Source: Myxococcales bacterium
GTDB lineage: Bacteria > Myxococcota_A > UBA9160 > UBA4427
NCBI GenBank assembly: GCA_012959805.1
Contig: DUCN01000082.1
Span: forward strand, 1 to 64,000
DNA: 64,000 nucleotides
Reading direction: 5' to 3'
This document shows positions 46,933-55,210 of this stretch, piece by piece (position 1 is the stretch's first letter; every line of letters starts with the position of its first letter). The translations under genes were made by a program, and so were the position numbers. The notes beneath the pieces are model-generated. The model worked only from the letters and a program-made list of their open reading frames with translations, had not been told where the DNA came from and ran no database searches.

Positions 46933-47775
46933 TCAGCGGATATCCGCCGCATCATGACGCTCGGGGACCTGCTCTTCTTCCGGCCCCCAGACTCGATTGA
47001 CGCGCTGCCCTCGCTTCACCGCTGGGCGTTCATGGATCTCGGCCGCCCATCGAATGACGTTCTTGTAGGACTTCACGTCGAGAAACGTCTGTGCGTCGTA
47101 GAGACTGCCTAACACAAGGCTTCCGTACCATGCACTGTTCGCCATGTCGGCAATATTGTATTCGTCTCCGCATAGAAAACGTCGATCCGCGAGATTTCGA
47201 TCCAGGACATCGAGTTGGCGTTTGATCTCCATCGCGAAGCGGTTGATCGGGTATTCGAATTTCTCAGGGGCGTAAGCGTAGAAGTGGCCGAAGCCGCCCC
47301 CCAGATACGGAACGCTTCCCATCTGCCAAAAGAGCCATGACATGCATTCCGCGCGGGCGGAGCCTTCTTTGGGGAGGAAAACGTCAAATTTCTCTGCGAG
47401 ATAGAGAAGGATGGCGCCGGATTCGAAGACTCGTGTGGGCGGCGATGTACTGTGATCGACCAGGGCGGGAATCTTGGAGTTCGGATTGGCTGCGACGAAT
47501 CCGCTGCTGAACTGGTCTCCGTCCATGATGTTGATGGTGTAGGCATCGTACTCAGCTTCTTTCTTGCCGAGCGCCAACAGTTCCTCGAGAAGCACTGTGA
47601 CTTTCACGCCATTTGGTGTGGCGAGGGAATAGAGCTGTAAAGGGTGCTTGCCGACGGGCAGATCCTTTTCGTGTGTCGAGCCGGAAATTGGTCGATTGAT
47701 GTTGGCGAATCGGCCGCCACTTTCGGCGTCCCATGTCCAGACTTTGGGTGGGGTATATGAAGTCGAGTCGGTCAC
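46933..47775 (-). CDS. yghU: YghU-type glutathione S-transferase family protein
   Basis: 280 residues from GTG 47775 (AGAGGACT upstream). The N-terminal extension (KVWTWDAESGGRFANINRPISG) and the thioredoxin-like domain with LYSLATPNGVKVTVLLEEL are typical of YghU, which binds two glutathiones and reduces disulfides. AANPNSKIPALVD and VFESGAILLYLAEKF complete the glutathione site. The helical domain includes GGGFGHFYAYAPEKFEYPI and the GDEYNIADMA capping motif. Gene symbol is by resemblance only. Confidence 0.9.
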   Translation of the reverse strand: MTDSTSYTPPKVWTWDAESGGRFANINRPISGSTHEKDLPVGKHPLQLYSLATPNGVKVTVLLEELLALGKKEAEYDAYTINIMDGDQFSSGFVAANPNSKIPALVDHSTSPPTRVFESGAILLYLAEKFDVFLPKEGSARAECMSWLFWQMGSVPYLGGGFGHFYAYAPEKFEYPINRFAMEIKRQLDVLDRNLADRRFLCGDEYNIADMANSAWYGSLVLGSLYDAQTFLDVKSYKNVIRWAAEIHERPAVKRGQRVNRVWGPEEEQVPERHDAADIR

Positions 47776-47859
47776 TTTGAGTCCTCTTGATGATGTCGGC
47801 CCTTGGAGTAGGGCCGTGCCTGGTTCTTGGACGTCGGGATTTCAGCCAAATCGTTCGGA

Positions 47860-48708
47860 TTAGACGGGTTTGTCCCCGATGAGGGTCACGCGTTCGACGC
47901 GGCGTACATTGGGATGATAGTCGAAGGCGGCATAATGTTGAACGGAACGGTTGTCCCAGAACGCGACCGAGTTCTCTTCCCAGCGAAATCGGCACTGATA
48001 CTCGGGAACGCTGGCCTGCTTGTAGAGAAAGCGAAGGAGCTTGTCGCTTTCTTCCGGTTCCATTCCATCAATGGACTGCGTAAAGGCGCCGTTCACGTAG
48101 AGGCCGCGGCGGCCGGATTCGGGATGCGTCCGCACTATGGGATGATGAGGTTCCGGGTACTGCTCTAGGAAGGCGGCGCGTTTTTCTTCGCTCATTCGCC
48201 GGCCGAAACTGGGGACGAAGCTGTGCTTGGCGGTCTTTCCCTCGATCTTTTCCTTGACTTCATCAGCGAGGCCATCGTACGCGGCGAACATGTCCGCAAA
48301 GAGTGTGTCCCCGCCGACGCTTGGAATTTGTCTTCCGCGCAGAATCGATCCAAGCGAAGGCTCTTGACGCCAGGTGACATCGCTATGCCACTGGTTCTCG
48401 CCGCTCTTTGATTTTTCATCGTGGTGAATCACGACGACCTCCGGGTGGTCTTCTCGATTCGGAGTGAAAGGATGGATCTCGAGTTCGCCAAATTTTCGAC
48501 CGAATGCAAGGTGGTCAGTGATCTCGACATTCTGGTCCCGGAAGAAGATGACCTTCCAATCGAGAAGGGCCCGCCTGATCTCTGCAATCTGCTCATCCGG
48601 AACGTCGCCATTCATTCGGACGCCGCTGATCTCTGCGCCGACGGTGGGAGACATGGGGTGAATTTCGAGGGTATCGAACGAGTCATGAAGCTCGACGGCG
48701 CTGGACAT
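47860..48708 (-). CDS. TauD/TfdA family dioxygenase
   Basis: 282 residues from ATG 48708 with AAGGAG upstream; codons further upstream are not supported. GAEISGVRMNGDVPDEQIAEI, FFRDQNVEITDHLAFGRKFG and the iron motif QWHSDVTWRQEPSLGS (HxD) are followed by TLFADMFAAYDGL. The distal His is in SVQHYAAFDYHP, and the 2-oxoglutarate Arg lies in RRVERVTL. This Fe(II)/2-oxoglutarate enzyme would hydroxylate a sulfonate, aryloxyacid or similar small acid. A second TauD lies at 61800-62669. Substrate unknown. Confidence 0.94.
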   Translation of the reverse strand: MSSAVELHDSFDTLEIHPMSPTVGAEISGVRMNGDVPDEQIAEIRRALLDWKVIFFRDQNVEITDHLAFGRKFGELEIHPFTPNREDHPEVVVIHHDEKSKSGENQWHSDVTWRQEPSLGSILRGRQIPSVGGDTLFADMFAAYDGLADEVKEKIEGKTAKHSFVPSFGRRMSEEKRAAFLEQYPEPHHPIVRTHPESGRRGLYVNGAFTQSIDGMEPEESDKLLRFLYKQASVPEYQCRFRWEENSVAFWDNRSVQHYAAFDYHPNVRRVERVTLIGDKPV

Positions 48709-48947
48709 GGGTACTCCTTGGGCGCGGGGCCCGCTGATTGGGACTCCGCGAGGATGCCAGAGATCTGCCCCATTCGCATCGCCGCCGTGATCGCGGTGAG
48801 GGACAGGGTTGAGCATTGAGCTGGAGTCGTGTGCGGAACCTACGCTTGCTTGTGGGCTGTCTGCCGACGGAAACAGCGGAGCGCGTCTGGGAAGTGTCGC
48901 TCAAAAGGGGAACATCGATTTACTCGCTCGCGGGCTAAGCCTCGAGC

Positions 48948-49435
48948 ATGAGTCTGAGGGTAGCCTTTGGTCTTCGTCGGGGAATTCCAGTGACGATTGG
49001 ATCGATAAAGGATCCCGATCTTCATCGCGTCGTGCTCGTCGAAGAAGCCGGCGCGGAGGACTATTTGCTGAAGGATTCGACCAGCACGGAAATCGCGGAC
49101 TCCCTTGATGAGTTGATCTCGGGCGGATCTCCCATGAGCGCCCGACCGCTCGCTATCTGTTGATGTCCTTTCGGTCTAAAGCGTCGCCTTCGGCATCCGT
49201 ATCGCCTTCGCCAGACGACTCTGCTGAATCAAAAGTTTCCATGTCTTCGTGCGAGGTCGAGGTGTTTGGGCTCGTTGCGAAGGGCTTCAGCTTTCTCGAG
49301 GTTGCAGAGCTTCTTCATTTGGCCAAGCACATGATTCGAACCCATGTTCGTCGTAGGTATGAGAAGCTCGAGGTCAGCTCCAAGGGCGCGGCCGTCGACG
49401 AAGCCGTGAATCTCGGGATCATGAGTATGGACTAA
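48948..49435 (+). pseudogene. NarL/LuxR-family response regulator, truncated and frameshifted
   Basis: Frame 1 (48948-49163) gives the end of a receiver domain: EEAGAEDYLLKDSTSTEIADSLDELISGGSPMSA. One base is missing in the C-run near 49140, and frame 2 (49160-49435) continues with SFRSKASPSASVSP, VEVFGLVAKGFSFLEVAELL and THVRRRYEKLEVSSKG, the LuxR helix-turn-helix; all are separate landmarks. The first 60-70 residues of the receiver with the phospho-acceptor Asp are absent. Without phosphorylation and with a frameshift it is not expected to regulate. Confidence 0.75.
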
Positions 49436-49573
49436 CGCGGATCAGGCGGATCGACGGTGATGATTTCGGCACCGGCGTGCGCTCCCCCTGAGGGCCAGCT
49501 GAGTTTTCCGCGAAACGAAGCTCGGACACTGGGCGGGGGAAGCATCGACACTCAGCGAGGCTAAGCTTCTGTC

Positions 49574-50770
49574 GTGAGCGAACTCGGACTGTTCATGAAC
49601 GGTGCACTCTCGGGCGTTCGGATTCTCGACCTGTCTCGGGTGGTCGCGGGCCCCTACGTCTCCCGAGTCTGTGCGGACATGGGCGCGGAGGTGATCAAGG
49701 TCGAGCCGCCCGAAGGGGATCAGGCGCGGGTCATTGCCCAGAAGCACGATCTTGGAATGTCTTCCTTCTACCAATGGGTCAACGCCGGTAAGCGCGGGCT
49801 CTCAATCGATCTTCGACAGCCAGATGGCCTCGAGATCGTTCTCGACCTCATCCAACATTGCGACGCCCTCGTCGAAAATTTTCGGCCTGGAGTACTCGCG
49901 CGGCTCGGTCTTTCCTGGGACGTTATTCAGAAAAAAAATCCCAAGGCGGTTCTCCTGTCGATTAACGGATTCGGGTCGGACTCGGCGTGGCGTGATCGTC
50001 GTGCTTATGCACCGATCGTCCACGCCGTATCGGGCATCCTCGCCGACCAGGCCGAGTATGCGGGCCAACCGGTTGCGCAGACCAACCAAGCGCACGCGGA
50101 CACCACAGCGGCCCTGCACGGGACAGTGGCTCTGCTCGCGGCGCTTCGGGTGGCCGAGGCGACCGGGATCGGGCAGCGGCTCGAAGTGCCGCTCTACGAC
50201 GCGCTGCTCGCGACCTACAGCGAGGTGAACAACGCACTTCTGCCCGAGGCAGACGATCGGATCATGAATCCCATCTACGACGCGGGGCACCATGGAGCGA
50301 TCGCCACGGCGGGGGCCATCCAGCATGTGTGGCGATTGTTGTCGGAAACGCACGGGTTGGAAGATCCGACGCCGCCGGGGGCTTCACTGGATGAGAAGAA
50401 GCGACTTCGGACTCAGGCGATCGAGTCCTGGATGCGAGACCAGGTTTCTCGCGACGCAATACTTGTCGGGCTGGGAGAGGCGGGCGTGGCCTGCAGTCCG
50501 GTACTTCCCATGCGTGAGGCGCTCGAGAGCGAGTTGTCCCGGGAACGAGGTCTGTTGGTCGAGGTCGACGATCGGCGTGGCGGAACACGTCCGTTGGTGA
50601 AGCCGCCGGCTCACTTTTCGGGCTCCGAGAATTCGATTCGGGGCGCCGCGCCGAGACGCGGTGAACACAATCGGGAAGTGCTGAGCCAGCTACTCGGTTA
50701 CGACGGGGCGCGCATCGATCGTCTGGAATCCGAGGGAGTCCTGTCGGCCTCGGACCCTTCGGAGCGCTAG
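49574..50770 (+). CDS. CaiB/BaiF-type CoA-transferase (family III)
   Basis: 398 residues, start GTG 49574 (ATG 49595 is possible). GVRILDLSRVVAGPYVSRVCADMGAEVIKVEPPEGD at the N-terminus, LRQPDGLEIVLDLIQHCDALVENFRPGVLARLG and the catalytic Asp in NQAHADTTAALHG are diagnostic (motifs cited one by one). Family III enzymes move CoA between acids or act as racemases. It stands alone on the plus strand before a convergent MBL gene and fits acyl-CoA catabolism of hydroxylated lipid or bile-acid-like acids. The donor and acceptor are unknown. Confidence 0.95.
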   Translation: MSELGLFMNGALSGVRILDLSRVVAGPYVSRVCADMGAEVIKVEPPEGDQARVIAQKHDLGMSSFYQWVNAGKRGLSIDLRQPDGLEIVLDLIQHCDALVENFRPGVLARLGLSWDVIQKKNPKAVLLSINGFGSDSAWRDRRAYAPIVHAVSGILADQAEYAGQPVAQTNQAHADTTAALHGTVALLAALRVAEATGIGQRLEVPLYDALLATYSEVNNALLPEADDRIMNPIYDAGHHGAIATAGAIQHVWRLLSETHGLEDPTPPGASLDEKKRLRTQAIESWMRDQVSRDAILVGLGEAGVACSPVLPMREALESELSRERGLLVEVDDRRGGTRPLVKPPAHFSGSENSIRGAAPRRGEHNREVLSQLLGYDGARIDRLESEGVLSASDPSER

Positions 50771-50791
50771 TCGCGCAGGCGTCGCCGAGGA

Positions 50792-51931
50792 CTAACGGAT
50801 GACGTAGATCAGCTGGTCGTTCTCTGAGTACTTTTCGGCGTCGCGGCTATGTCGAAGGTATTCGAGGTGAGCGTAGGTCTCGCTCTCCGCCATCATTCCC
50901 CAGCTCCGTTCCTTGAAGAGTTGCTTCGAGAAATCAACGACGCTGGCTGGGCCGATCTCCTTCCCAATTTCTTTGACGCGCTCGAGTCGCTCGTGATGGT
51001 GGCGTTTGATGTCGTCGGTGCGCTTAGCAAGATCTCCGAAGGGACCGCCATGGGCTGGCAGGACGCGCTGGACCGACTCGGTCGCTCCCGCTTTATCGAG
51101 TGAACTCATGAAGACTTCTAGTGGATTGTCGGAGGGGCCGGTTCCAGCGATATGCGGGGTGATCGTGGGAAGCACATGATCGCCGGCGAGATAGAGTTCG
51201 AGTTCGGGCGAGTGTAGGCAGATATGATCGGCCGTGTGCCCGGGCGTATGCCGGATGAACCAATCCCGCCCGCCCAGTTTCACGATATCACCGTCGCCGA
51301 CCGGATGAGTCACGTCGGGAAAGATGTCACCCGACATCATGAGCTTGGCGATTTCAGACTCCTTGCCATCGGTTTTGGGCGGGCCGAGCGGACTTCCTCC
51401 CCAGGGAGAAGGTCGTTCCTTGTGTTGCTGCCAGCGTTTCTTCATGGAGATGATCTGTGGATCGCCTCCAGCATCAATTCGCTCGGCCTGGGCGTCGGCG
51501 TCGAGGGCATCTCGATGGGTCTGGAGATCCTCGACGGAAACTTCGTGGCCGTGTTCATGTTCATGATTCTGAGCGGGGGCAGCCCCGATGCCCCACCCGA
51601 AACTCTGATACGCAATGATGCGTGCTCCCCCAGCCTCGGCCAGCCAGCGAGCGCAGCCGAAATGGTCTGGGTGGGAATGGGTGATGACGACGGTATGAAC
51701 GTCGGATTCCGATAAGCCGGCCTGTGCCAGACGGTGCTGGAGAGCTTTCTGGGTATCCGGTCCCGGTAGTCCGGGATCGATGACCGCAGCGCCTTCATCA
51801 TCGAGCAGCGCATAACAGTTGACATGCCCCAGACCCGGCATCGAGATCGGCAGCTCCATACGCAGGACATTGGGAAAGACTTCTGTCACTTCCGTTCGCG
51901 CGTCTTCTTGTTCCTGTTTGCGAGGCTTCAT
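50792..51931 (-). CDS. MBL-fold metallo-hydrolase
   Basis: 379 residues from ATG 51931; ATG 51967 would add 12 residues. The metallo-beta-lactamase core starts with GLGHVNCYALLDDEGAAVIDPGL and the metal motif VVITHSHPDHFGC (HxHxDH). The distal ligands are in HTPGHTADHICLHS and YLAGDHVLP, and in the VLPAHG that follows. A charged insert (residues 115-195) with HEHEHGHEV is variable and His-rich. Its C-terminal helical tail resembles the LACTB2/flavin-independent hydrolase branch. It may hydrolyse thioesters or lactones. It is divergent from the SDR gene. Confidence 0.93.
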   Translation of the reverse strand: MKPRKQEQEDARTEVTEVFPNVLRMELPISMPGLGHVNCYALLDDEGAAVIDPGLPGPDTQKALQHRLAQAGLSESDVHTVVITHSHPDHFGCARWLAEAGGARIIAYQSFGWGIGAAPAQNHEHEHGHEVSVEDLQTHRDALDADAQAERIDAGGDPQIISMKKRWQQHKERPSPWGGSPLGPPKTDGKESEIAKLMMSGDIFPDVTHPVGDGDIVKLGGRDWFIRHTPGHTADHICLHSPELELYLAGDHVLPTITPHIAGTGPSDNPLEVFMSSLDKAGATESVQRVLPAHGGPFGDLAKRTDDIKRHHHERLERVKEIGKEIGPASVVDFSKQLFKERSWGMMAESETYAHLEYLRHSRDAEKYSENDQLIYVIR

Positions 51932-52113
51932 TGCGCCGCACCGTCTGCCACCGACGTGATCGGCCATGCCTGGGATCTGGTAGTCGGGAGGGGGAGGGGG
52001 CGGAGGGTCGGACCGGAGAGCTGAGGCTGATTCAAGGAAATATCCAGTTATTTGCGGGCACGCAAAAGGATTTGAAACGATACCATCCATTGAACGAATG
52101 GAGGTCGAAGAAT

Positions 52114-53022
52114 ATGGGCGTTCTGACTGGAAAGACCGCGATCGTAACCGGAGCGGGTAGAGGGATCGGACGGGAAATAGCACTGCATTTGGCTTCGCAG
52201 GGCGCGAGTGTCGTGGTAAACGACCTGGGCGGCGAAGTCGACGGAGGAGGCGCTGGGCGAATCGCAGATGAAGTGGTTGCGGAAATTGAATCGGCCGGAG
52301 GGCAAGCCGCCGGCAACTACGATTCCGTCGCAACAGTGGAAGGCGGGCAGTCCCTGTTTCAGACGGCGATCGACCGTTTTGGCGGCTTGGACATTCTCGT
52401 GAACAACGCTGGAATTCTGCGTGACAAAACGATCTTCAATATGGAAGAAGCGGATTGGGATGCCGTCATCGCCGTTCATCTCAAGGGCCACTACTGCTGT
52501 ACCCGGCCCTTTGCACGTTATATCCGCGAGTCGGGCCGCCCGAATTGTCGAGTGATCAATTTCTCCTCGGTTTCCGGACTCTACGGGAATTTTGGACAGG
52601 CGAATTACGCAGCAGCGAAAGCGGGGATCGCCGGTTTCAGTCGAACGCTCGCACTCGAACTCGCCAAATATGGCGCCACCGTAAATGTCATCTCGCCGGG
52701 CGCGGCGACGCGAATGACCATTGATCTGATCAAGAACACTGGCCGAGAGGTCGACCTCGATGATCCACTTCAGGGCGGTCAGCCGATCGCCCGCGTGGCG
52801 GGCTGGCTCGCTTCGGATACGAGTCAGGGTTGCAGCGGGCAGATCATCCATGTCGCGCGCGGACTCGTTGGCATCATGCAGCAGCCAGCGGTGATTCGTT
52901 CGTTCGTGAGCGACGATCTGCTCGATCACGATGAATTGAATGGGCTGATGCCGAGTCTTCTTGATGCACGTGCAACGAACGTGAGCCAAGCAAAAGAGAC
53001 GGGAGAGCCGGAGAGCGTCTAG
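52114..53022 (+). CDS. SDR family oxidoreductase
   Basis: 302 residues from ATG 52114 preceded by GGAGG. TGAGRGIGREIALHL is the NAD(P) TGxxxGxG motif, VVNDLGGEVDG is the adenine-binding Asp region, LVNNAGILRD is the NNAG motif and SSVSGLYGNFGQANYAAAKAG contains the Ser-Tyr-Lys catalytic residues. It resembles the 3-hydroxyacyl-CoA dehydrogenase module of multifunctional beta-oxidation enzymes, with an insert after the beta2 strand (GGEVDGGGAG). Likely acts on hydroxyacyl-CoA or steroid substrates. The C-terminal 50 residues extend beyond the core. Confidence 0.95.
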   Translation: MGVLTGKTAIVTGAGRGIGREIALHLASQGASVVVNDLGGEVDGGGAGRIADEVVAEIESAGGQAAGNYDSVATVEGGQSLFQTAIDRFGGLDILVNNAGILRDKTIFNMEEADWDAVIAVHLKGHYCCTRPFARYIRESGRPNCRVINFSSVSGLYGNFGQANYAAAKAGIAGFSRTLALELAKYGATVNVISPGAATRMTIDLIKNTGREVDLDDPLQGGQPIARVAGWLASDTSQGCSGQIIHVARGLVGIMQQPAVIRSFVSDDLLDHDELNGLMPSLLDARATNVSQAKETGEPESV

Positions 53023-53055
53023 CTGGGGAGCCGGCCTTCGTTTAGGCTGCCGCCG

Positions 53056-53760
53056 CTATTGGGGCGGTGCTGGACCGGCTTCTGCCCGCGCCTTCAAGTT
53101 CTTGAGCGTTCGGTAGGGGAGATCTTTGCCTGCCTGCTTGATGAGCCATGCCGGTAGGCTGCCGCCGGGATCTGAGTCGACGGTGTAGACGACATGGGTC
53201 CCCCCTTCGGCGGTGGGAGTGAGCACGTAGGATCCGATCAAGCGTGGCATCCGGACGACACCTCTCGTGGTGTCGAGTTTTGCGTCCTCGGTGCTGCGGA
53301 ACTCGAGGCGAATGCCGCCGCCCTCGAGTTCCTCCCGTGAGGATCGCAAGACGACATCTCGATCCGAAACGGGCCACGGCGAGGCGACTCGGTTGTAGGT
53401 GAGTCGGCTGCCGTCAGGCTGCTTGAGGACACGCGCTTCGTTACAACTATGCTGCCAGTCGACGTAGGTATGGACGGCTGTGACCCACGAGGCGATTTGT
53501 TCGGCGTTGGCGTTCATGGTCGTCGTTCCGATCATGATCGGTAGCGTCCGTCCTTCTTCTAGATCGGACTCGACGGTGATTCCTTCTTCGACGAGAACGA
53601 CACTGCGTTCGGCGAAAGCCGGGCTGGCGGTCCAAGCCAGGGAAACGGACATGATCAGAATCAGACCGCTCCGAGTGGAGATGCTTTTGGCGCAAGTGCT
53701 CACGCGGGCACCTGTAGCGACCGCTGCAGGCGACGAGAACTCAAGAGTATTTCGAATCAT
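53056..53760 (-). CDS. Secreted START-domain lipid-transfer-like protein
   Basis: 234 residues from ATG 53760 with AGGAGT upstream. An N-terminal signal peptide (about residues 25-50, LILIMSVSLAWTASPAFA) implies export. The rest is a START/SRPBCC fold: VHTYVDWQHSCNEARVLKQPDGS, YNRVASPWPVSDRDVVLRS and GGTHVVYTVDSDPGGSLPAWLIKQAGKDLPYRTLKNLK (each a family landmark). START domains bind hydrophobic ligands such as sterols or fatty acids in a deep cavity. A periplasmic START next to acyl-CoA and dioxygenase genes could carry lipid substrates. Confidence 0.9.
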   Translation of the reverse strand: MIRNTLEFSSPAAVATGARVSTCAKSISTRSGLILIMSVSLAWTASPAFAERSVVLVEEGITVESDLEEGRTLPIMIGTTTMNANAEQIASWVTAVHTYVDWQHSCNEARVLKQPDGSRLTYNRVASPWPVSDRDVVLRSSREELEGGGIRLEFRSTEDAKLDTTRGVVRMPRLIGSYVLTPTAEGGTHVVYTVDSDPGGSLPAWLIKQAGKDLPYRTLKNLKARAEAGPAPPQ

Positions 53761-53809
53761 CTAGAGAAGGTACTCCTTCATACGATCCGCGCTTCGCGCG
53801 CTTTGTAGG

Positions 53810-54067
53810 CTACGCAGACTGCATTCCCGCCAGGCGTTCGGTAATGATGGTTTCGGCCTCGTCCATGATTCGATCGATCAGTTCCTGCACCGTGGGCACG
53901 TCGTGGATGAGTCCGGCGACCATGCCGCAGGGCCAGGCCCCCGCCTCCGCGACCTCGATCGCATCGAGCGCTTCGTGCATCGCCGACACGAAATGGGGTT
54001 TGACGGTATTGGGTTCACGACTCATGGTGATGACGTGAACCTCTCCTTTGCATGAGACGTCGAGCAT
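53810..54067 (-). pseudogene. Chimeric remnant: enoyl-CoA hydratase start fused to nitronate monooxygenase end
   Basis: 85 residues with CAGGAG upstream. Residues 1-42 (LDVSCKGEVHVITMSREPNT, then VSAMHEALDAIEVAE) resemble the N-terminus of enoyl-CoA hydratase/isomerase proteins. Residues 43-82 (GMVAGLIHDVPTVQELIDRI, DEAETIITERLAGM) resemble the C-terminus of nitronate monooxygenases. Neither has its active site. A single deletion that removed the end of one gene and the start of its neighbour explains the structure best. The product, if made, would be a non-enzymatic fragment. Confidence 0.6.
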
Positions 54068-54613
54068 TCTGAACTCCTGGCTTCGGGCGCGAAGAGAGTC
54101 GTTGCGGAAGAGCTCGGTGCTTCTGGATGTGATCTTTAGGCATTCTCTATGTCAATAGGCCCCTCTTGGCGCAGGGCCGAGGAGTTGGTGACGGCGTGGG
54201 CGAACTCCTCGAGGTCTGCTTTTCGTGATGGCATTTCGGGTCTACTTCTCGCACTCGGGATTGCGAATCGAAGACTTCTGTGATTGCAAGGGCGCGCGAG
54301 CATTGAAAAAGACCATTTCTGACAGATCGAGGCCAGAAAGCCGCCTCTCCCGTGCAATTTACTGAGTTTCCAATCGTAAACAGAGAGTAGATGGTCGACT
54401 GGATGCTGGGATGATCCGGGTGGACATATGGAGACTCTCGTCTGAACGACCTCGCCCTGCTACGACCGCGACCTGAATCACAGGCAGCCCTTGGCGCTTG
54501 CCCATCGAATCCGCGCGCACTTGGGAGGCAGACTCACTACGTTCTTGGGGTTCTCGAAATTCCCGAAGTCGCCGGGCCTCTCTTGGAGAATCGTTCGTTG
54601 GAGACAGCGTCGG
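54068..54613. other. Intergenic region upstream of the sigma factor
   Basis: About 550 bp without a recognised gene. Minus-strand frames (for example 54136-54357) have no clear relatives. The promoter of the sigma/anti-sigma operon should lie in the right part, but no ECF-type -35/-10 pair could be identified by eye. Confidence 0.35.
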
Positions 54614-55210
54614 GTGGATGAGCAGGCAATCAAGTTGATCGTTGACAGGGCGCTCGCTGGCGATGGCGCCGCGTTTGCTGCTTTGTTTCGCGAATACAAG
54701 CGAGACGTATATTGCGTCTGTCGACGGATGTTAGGCCACGCGGAGTCCGCCGAGGACGCCGTGAGCGAGAGTTTTCTTCGAGCTCGTCGCGCGCTGGATG
54801 GGTTTGATCCGGAGCAGCCTTTTCGACCGTGGTTGATCTCGATCGCCGGCCACCATTGTATCGATCAGCTCCGACGCAAGAGTCTCGAGTCCCGAATCTT
54901 CTCAGAGTCTCCAATGGAAGAGTCCCAACTGAAATCGATTGCCCCGTCTGCGCTCGTCCGGATACTGGCGATGGAAGAGAGGCAGTCTTTGGGGCGGGCG
55001 ATCGAAGTCTTGCCGGCGCGATATCGGCTTCCGCTGCTGCTCCGATATTTTGAAGACATGGACTACGAAGCGATTGCAAAGTCGATCGGCGTCACGAAAA
55101 AACAGGTGGGAACGCTGCTCTTTCGGGCGAAGGCGCTGCTTCGAGCGGAAGTCGAATCGATGGCTAATCAGCACTCGAATGGTTTGCGGGTAGGGCGGAG
55201 AAAGAAATGA
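54614..55210 (+). CDS. ECF-type RNA polymerase sigma factor
   Basis: 198 residues from GTG 54614, in frame with a longer open region upstream. Region 2 (about residues 15-90) reads FAALFREYKRDVYCVCRRMLG, AEDAVSESFLRARRAL and RPWLISIAGHHCIDQLRRK; region 4 (125-175) reads ALPARYRLPLLLRYFEDMDYEAIAKS-type core, here as LPARYRLPLLLRY and AIAKSIGVTKKQVGTLLFRAKALLR. Regions 1.1 and 3 are absent, as in group IV sigma factors. It overlaps the following gene by four bases (ATGA), which carries a zinc-binding anti-sigma domain, so the two form a coupled signalling pair. Target promoters are unknown. Confidence 0.93.
   Translation: MDEQAIKLIVDRALAGDGAAFAALFREYKRDVYCVCRRMLGHAESAEDAVSESFLRARRALDGFDPEQPFRPWLISIAGHHCIDQLRRKSLESRIFSESPMEESQLKSIAPSALVRILAMEERQSLGRAIEVLPARYRLPLLLRYFEDMDYEAIAKSIGVTKKQVGTLLFRAKALLRAEVESMANQHSNGLRVGRRKK

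Noticed and set aside
54136-54357. 73-codon minus-strand frame upstream of the sigma factor
   Set aside because: No ribosome site or family resemblance; treated as intergenic.
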